Shown here one piece after another: positions 7,201-10,231 of a DNA stretch of 10,231 nt. Position 1 is the first letter of the stretch. Each line of letters opens with the position of its first letter. Source of the DNA: Promethearchaeota archaeon (GTDB lineage Archaea; Asgardarchaeota; Lokiarchaeia; Sigynarchaeales; SOKP01); NCBI GenBank assembly GCA_030668025.1, contig DAOUUT010000123.1, positions 1-10,231 of the forward strand, written 5' to 3'. A model generated the notes under the pieces. The model did no database searches, was not told the DNA's origin, and saw only the letters and a list, made by a program, of their open reading frames with translations. A program made the translations under genes and the position numbers.

Positions 7201-10200
7201 TTACTCAGATATATTTGATAAGCCAATTGAAAAATATGATAATTTTCAAAATATAACTAATTTAAATTATTTTGAGTGGTATCTTTGGAATGATGGAAAT
7301 GGTAATTATACACTTGAAGTAGATTCGACCAATGTTATAGTTAAAGATACACCATATGAACTTAATTTTAGTATCTCCGTTTTTGGAAACGAAACTCAAG
7401 ATATTTCTTTATCTATCTTAGTAACGATAATCCAAACTGGAATTGAATTAGGATCGTGGAACGAGAATGCTGATTTTGCTCGAAGTACTAGGATTAATGT
7501 ATCTATAAATTTCTACTTCAATGATACCGACAACAATGAAGCAATTACGGGTCTACAGGATACAGATATTATCATTAGAAATTTTGACACAGGTATTCTT
7601 TGGAGTCCTGGATTTGAATTAATTGATCAACCTGGAGATGGAAATTATAAATTGAATATTAGTACTTTTGCTTTAGATATAGATTCTGGTGATTATAATT
7701 TAGAATTAAATGTTTCAAAATTTCCGGATTACAATTGGAGTGTAACAAATATTCAATTCTACTTAAGAGGAAATAATACGCAAATTAATATGATATCAGT
7801 TTCCGATCCTGAAGAAATAATAACTCCTAGTGGTATTGGATATAATTATACAACCTTCCTAGGAAGTGATTTAACTATTGAGTTCAACATAACGGATACA
7901 GAGTGGAATAGCAATGTGGTAACTCAAGTTCCAGATGCATATTTTATAACATTCAAAAATCTTAAAACAGGAATGACTGGAACTCTTCAGCAAAGTCTTT
8001 CATTTGTTCCTCTTGCACCATATTCGCATACAGGAGACATTATAAGTTCAGCATTAACAGATGTGGGATTTTATTTAATTAATATCACTGTTGTTATGTT
8101 GAATTACGAAAACACGACCTATAGTTTTAATTTAACGCTAGTGAATTCACAGATCAATATAATTTCTCTTTCTAATCAAGGAGGTCAATTAGAACCGTCT
8201 GGAGTTGAAAATACTTATAATTCTACTGTAGCTCTTGATCTTATTTTAGATTTTAATATAACGGATACTGAATCTTTAAATAAAGCAATTGCGAGGGACG
8301 CAACGGTCTATTTAGTGAAGTATATAAATTTAGACACTGGAGAGAATGGCACAATTCTAAACAGTCTTACATTTAATTCACCTACTTCAAAATTTATTGG
8401 AACCCTAACAACTTCAGGTTTAGGTGTAGGAAATTATTTGATCAATGTTTCAGTTGTGATTTTGAATTATAAAATAATACCGCTCACTTTCAATTTAACA
8501 ATTGTGTACGCTAATAGTAATCTCGTATCAATAACTAACCTTGGAGGTCAATTATCACCTAGTGGAGTGGGTGAATTTTACGAACCTACTGTAACAACAG
8601 ATATCGATGTTGAATTCAATGTAACAGATACCAATTTTGGAAATATAATTCAAATTGGAGCCGGTATTTCTTATACCATATCTTACATCAACATTAACAC
8701 TTTAGAAAATGGAACCCTGCTACACTCTATTACCGAACTTGCTTTAAGTCATTCCGGAAGTTTAGATATCTCATCTCTTTCAATTGGAGATTACTCTATT
8801 GCAATTATTATAAACAAAACTAATAATATGGTTTCCGATTTTAGTTTTAACATAACAATTGTTTTAGCTGAAAGCAATATTATATCAATAACTAATCCTG
8901 GAGGTCAATTATCACCTAGTGGTGTAGATAGTTTCTATGAATCTTTCATTGAAAGTAATATCACTATAGGATTTAATATAATAGATGCCAATTTTGGAAA
9001 TATTATTCAAATTGGAGCGAGTATTTCTTATACAATATCTTACATCAATATCGATACTTTAGAAAATGGAATCTTGGTACACTCTATTACTGAACAAACA
9101 ACATCTCATTCTGGAATTCTAAATATTTCACTTTTACCAGCAGGAAATTATACATTTCTTGTACTAGTTGAAAAAAACAACAATGATATAACAACATTGA
9201 GGTTTAATTTAAGATTAATTGAAAAATATGATGTAAGAATCACTATTTTAGGAAAACCTGATGATGTTGTCGCAGGCAGATCTTTTACAATTATGATTGG
9301 AGTAGAATATTTCAATGGCTCAGCATGGTTACCATTAGTGGGTATATATGTAAATAGTACCCCATATTTTGACGGTGTTATTTCAACAGAGACTCAAACT
9401 CGGATAACAAATAGTACTGGTGGGGTTTTGTTTGAAATTACTGTCAGAGGTGATGCAGTTACAATGAATTTGACTATTCAACTTGAGGGTAGTTATGATC
9501 ATCTTGGAAAGTCTGATATAATATCTGATATTATAATTATTCCACCAGATATAGGTTTTAGATTTGAAGATCTGCTCCCTTATATCATACTAATCGGAGC
9601 TGTTGTTGCTCTTGCAGGCGGTTCGATAGGAGTTTATCGTGGTGTAATAGTTCCCAAAAAGAGAGAAAAACAACGCATTTTGACCGAAGTGAAAACTGTA
9701 TTTGATGACGCAATTAATTTAGAACATATTTTAGTATTATACAAAGGAACTGGAACCTGTATTTTCTTTAAATCCTATGGCACAGAAGTGATAGACCCTG
9801 AATTGATAGGAGGGTTTTTGTCGGCAGTATCTTCTTTTGGCAAAGAAATGGCTACTCAAGAATCATTAAACGAAATTTCTTACGGCGATAAAATGTTATT
9901 ACTAGCTGATGGAGAATTTATACGAGTCGCATTAGTTTTAGGAAAAAAAGCATCCTTAATTCTTCATCGTCATTTAAAAGAATTCATAGATACCTTTGGA
10001 AAAATGTTTAAAGATGACTTACCAAATTGGAAAGGGCAACTTAATCCTTTTAGGAAGGCAGGTATTATAGTCGATGAAGTTTTGAACACATCAATCATTC
10101 TACCGCATCAGTTATCATATGACTTTTCGAGTGTTAAGGATTTAAAGAGTCCCCACGCACGGGATGTATTAAAGGTCGCACATGCTTGTTGTGAAGAAGC

Positions 10201-10231
10201 AGAAAGAGAATTCTTATTTATTGCAACATTA
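4184..10231 (+). CDS. Giant single-pass surface protein: signal peptide, Ig-like repeats, TM helix, cytoplasmic longin/roadblock-like domain (3' end outside window)
   Basis: Reading in frame from ATG 4184 gives 2016 codons with no stop up to the right edge, so the gene is incomplete. ATG 4190 is an alternative start. Residues 1-32 are a signal peptide or anchor (basic KKKR at 8-11, then a hydrophobic stretch). Residues 37-552 are beta-rich and unassigned. Residues 553-979 are four Ig-like repeats (family A); 980-1196 hold two divergent modules; 1197-1679 hold four repeats (family B); 1680-1795 are a membrane-proximal module. Residues 1797-1818 form one transmembrane helix followed by RGVIVPKKREK, placing the C-terminus inside the cell. 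Residues 1845-1967 are an alpha/beta domain of longin/roadblock type. I count about 89 N-X-S/T sequons, all but one outside the cell, so heavy N-glycosylation is likely. There is no archaeosortase or S-layer anchor motif. It resembles a receptor or adhesin; ligand unknown. The gene is complete in frame with no frameshift seen. Confidence 0.9.
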   Translation, partial: MFMKNLNKKKRMITCSVLLFSLLSISLFTDFFYENLFCKDDVDKDELIGTPKISDSLPSFNGFGDQVNISLHQSYLNNSFNTIVNTSIVNGNNFTLPCPTDISFNSSYTNITINDIVAPNKTLIIEDDYSGGVPLFQINNHYLSFNVSSAGFIDNISLRVYLVDTGDPSDLVLNLFNSTSDMKPDSLLGSLGSGTVDTGKTNFYWHNITDIGFKFDPSQTNGNLFFLRVGASSGAINVDYASDTGGTDANDELLVYRADKNTLEYLGVQANTIDFPLKLDLNPINNTPKPSDIGLKINNFIVNDIKNGSGYWESSIVNSSSSGILKYNITADWWDVKCNISQVQINYTKTDLRADSSFEVLGSTQNVVWNVTRNEGLNYFGTDFNNYRINFTISATWHDSSIKVFNGSDPWSINKRLLGNGYREVEVPNAINGTFWFLNANSSNLLTDIKKYVGLTSVADTFNYTDLVHFNGTFSSSVSDGSINLSVYSPLLLNDHLNYTFINSSFVSGEDVYFGDWDISENVTKYGDFRILTQWNNGTDAGFFRDNINILAETNLEINQPSPNTTFNSSTIFNVTITYRDSEQGLDISDGDIYYKINSGTYSSVNESVKYIGSGKYNITFDCNNTEFNYGSNTITIRANNTNYNNQTGILNIIILGETNLSRPFPETYNFDSGEIFNITLYFNDTVKNIGIDAADVVDIYVNDSVYTPLSFYDYGDGYYNITVNCSDDVFDDQGYGFFNLSINFEKINYYNQSIEFIIYIKGETSLAATKFPEPLKGYYNSDETFNITVFFNDTARNEGINDGIVNVYIKRLSSSTYQLYDTTTFPYGIGYHNFTVNCSDSEFDNYGKYDIKINVSKQHYYNAIYTFLGELIIGNTTLTIIEPSGMVSHVDDETFDIKIEYINHTKSDRIREADITYTINGTGYRSDNVLDNLDGTYNITIDAGDSDFENNYGYRDIIINASKINYVNLTETFTFERQVSTLISPTSTPALFEVIRGKNVTFTFNYSDIFDKPIEKYDNFQNITNLNYFEWYLWNDGNGNYTLEVDSTNVIVKDTPYELNFSISVFGNETQDISLSILVTIIQTGIELGSWNENADFARSTRINVSINFYFNDTDNNEAITGLQDTDIIIRNFDTGILWSPGFELIDQPGDGNYKLNISTFALDIDSGDYNLELNVSKFPDYNWSVTNIQFYLRGNNTQINMISVSDPEEIITPSGIGYNYTTFLGSDLTIEFNITDTEWNSNVVTQVPDAYFITFKNLKTGMTGTLQQSLSFVPLAPYSHTGDIISSALTDVGFYLINITVVMLNYENTTYSFNLTLVNSQINIISLSNQGGQLEPSGVENTYNSTVALDLILDFNITDTESLNKAIARDATVYLVKYINLDTGENGTILNSLTFNSPTSKFIGTLTTSGLGVGNYLINVSVVILNYKIIPLTFNLTIVYANSNLVSITNLGGQLSPSGVGEFYEPTVTTDIDVEFNVTDTNFGNIIQIGAGISYTISYININTLENGTLLHSITELALSHSGSLDISSLSIGDYSIAIIINKTNNMVSDFSFNITIVLAESNIISITNPGGQLSPSGVDSFYESFIESNITIGFNIIDANFGNIIQIGASISYTISYINIDTLENGILVHSITEQTTSHSGILNISLLPAGNYTFLVLVEKNNNDITTLRFNLRLIEKYDVRITILGKPDDVVAGRSFTIMIGVEYFNGSAWLPLVGIYVNSTPYFDGVISTETQTRITNSTGGVLFEITVRGDAVTMNLTIQLEGSYDHLGKSDIISDIIIIPPDIGFRFEDLLPYIILIGAVVALAGGSIGVYRGVIVPKKREKQRILTEVKTVFDDAINLEHILVLYKGTGTCIFFKSYGTEVIDPELIGGFLSAVSSFGKEMATQESLNEISYGDKMLLLADGEFIRVALVLGKKASLILHRHLKEFIDTFGKMFKDDLPNWKGQLNPFRKAGIIVDEVLNTSIILPHQLSYDFSSVKDLKSPHARDVLKVAHACCEEAEREFLFIATL
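5840..7120 (+). repeat. Repeat array A: four Ig-like modules within the giant gene
   Basis: Four tandem modules of 105-109 codons start at 5840, 6155, 6473 and 6794. Each opens with a G/E-T-N/S/T-L stretch and a proline-containing motif. Then comes F-N/D-I/V-T/K-I-x-Y/F-x-N/D-x-T/S, a central Y-N-I-T or H-N-F-T strand, a D/S-x-F-x-x-Y/N-G turn and a closing strand. The pattern is that of beta-sandwich (Ig-like) domains strung as a stalk. Modules 1-3 carry one cysteine each at the same place (C623, C726, C839); module 4 has alanine (A944). Similarity is mainly at protein level, so the array is older than array B copies 3 and 4. Confidence 0.75.
7772..9220 (+). repeat. Repeat array B: four Ig-like modules, last two recently duplicated
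   Basis: Modules start at 7772, 8144, 8513 and 8870 (124, 123, 119 and 117 codons). Shared marks are an opening N/E-S-x-I/L-x-x-IS segment, P-S-G-V/I followed by a tyrosine, F-N-I/V-T/I-D-T/A, and L-x-T/N-x-E-N-G-T near the middle. Modules 3 and 4 are close at DNA level: over 8627-8737 against 8984-9094 I count 13 differences in 111 bases, at an exact offset of 357 bases, and the stretch GGAGGTCAATTATCACC is identical in both. The A and B modules look distantly related to each other. Confidence 0.8.
9572..9637 (+). other. Single transmembrane helix of the giant protein
   Basis: Residues 1797-1818 (LLPYIILIGAVVALAGG and onward) are hydrophobic and small-residue-rich. They are followed by a basic cluster (R1819, then PKKREKQR), which by the positive-inside rule puts the repeats outside and the C-terminus in the cytoplasm. 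The sequon distribution agrees with this topology. Confidence 0.88.
9716..10231 (+). other. Cytoplasmic longin/roadblock-like alpha-beta domain, followed by an unassigned helical part
   Basis: Residues 1845-1967 show strand HILVLYKGTGTCIFFKSYG, then IDPELIGGFLSAVSSFGKE as a helix. Next come short strands (EISYGD, MLLLADGEFIRVALVLG), a long helix (LHRHLKEFIDTFGKMF) and a final W-K-G-Q-L-NPF segment. The order beta-beta-alpha-beta-beta-beta-alpha and the hairpin with a G-T-G turn match the longin/roadblock/SNARE-like superfamily, whose members commonly bind small GTPases. This is pattern reading, not a database match. From about 1968 a helix-rich part (ARDVLKVAHACCEEAEREF) runs off the window. 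Confidence 0.55.

Noticed and set aside
8513..9220. Possible CRISPR or intergenic repeat
   Set aside because: The repeated units are in frame, 357 bases apart and encode homologous protein modules; they are a coding repeat, not an array with spacers.
4184..10231. Giant gene as a horizontally acquired island or phage gene
   Set aside because: Its base composition is close to its surroundings, with no integrase, tRNA, attachment repeat or transposase nearby; high Asn content explains the slight AT excess.

Overview
The window looks like a very AT-rich Asgard (Lokiarchaeia-like) archaeal chromosome fragment. This is an inference from three things seen in the sequence. One gene encodes a eukaryote-like (Rab/Ras-type) small GTPase fused to a Roadblock domain. 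Another encodes a separate beta subunit of the archaeal ADP-forming acetyl-CoA synthetase. A giant N-glycosylation-rich surface protein carries a cytoplasmic domain of longin/roadblock type. Intergenic spacers are short, T-rich downstream of stops, and lack strong Shine-Dalgarno sequences. No tRNA, rRNA, CRISPR array or transposase was seen.

Layout: (1) 1-852 (+), the C-terminal third of a P2A-like cation (probably Ca2+) P-type ATPase, cut by the left edge. (2) 1013-2026 (+), a metallo-beta-lactamase-fold hydrolase of the COG1237 type. (3) 2057-3145 (-), a Roadblock-small GTPase fusion, convergent with gene 2. (4) 3301-3999 (+), the ADP-forming acyl/acetyl-CoA synthetase beta subunit, divergent from gene 3 across a 155-bp promoter region. 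(5) 4184 to the right edge (+), an uninterrupted reading frame of 2016 codons with no stop in the window. It encodes a signal peptide, an N-terminal beta-rich region, two families of Ig-like repeats with about 90 N-X-S/T sequons, one transmembrane helix, and a cytoplasmic alpha/beta domain that continues past the window.

The first four genes are each complete single-gene units except for the cut ATPase, and they do not form an obvious operon. The most interesting content is the combination of genes 3 and 5. Gene 5 is a receptor-like single-pass protein: a long glycosylated ectodomain outside and a longin/roadblock-like domain inside, a fold class whose known members bind small GTPases. Gene 3, about 1 kb away, is a small GTPase with its own Roadblock module. 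Together they could form a cell-surface-to-GTPase coupling module in an Asgard archaeon. That functional link is inference only; the domain architectures are read directly from the translated sequence.
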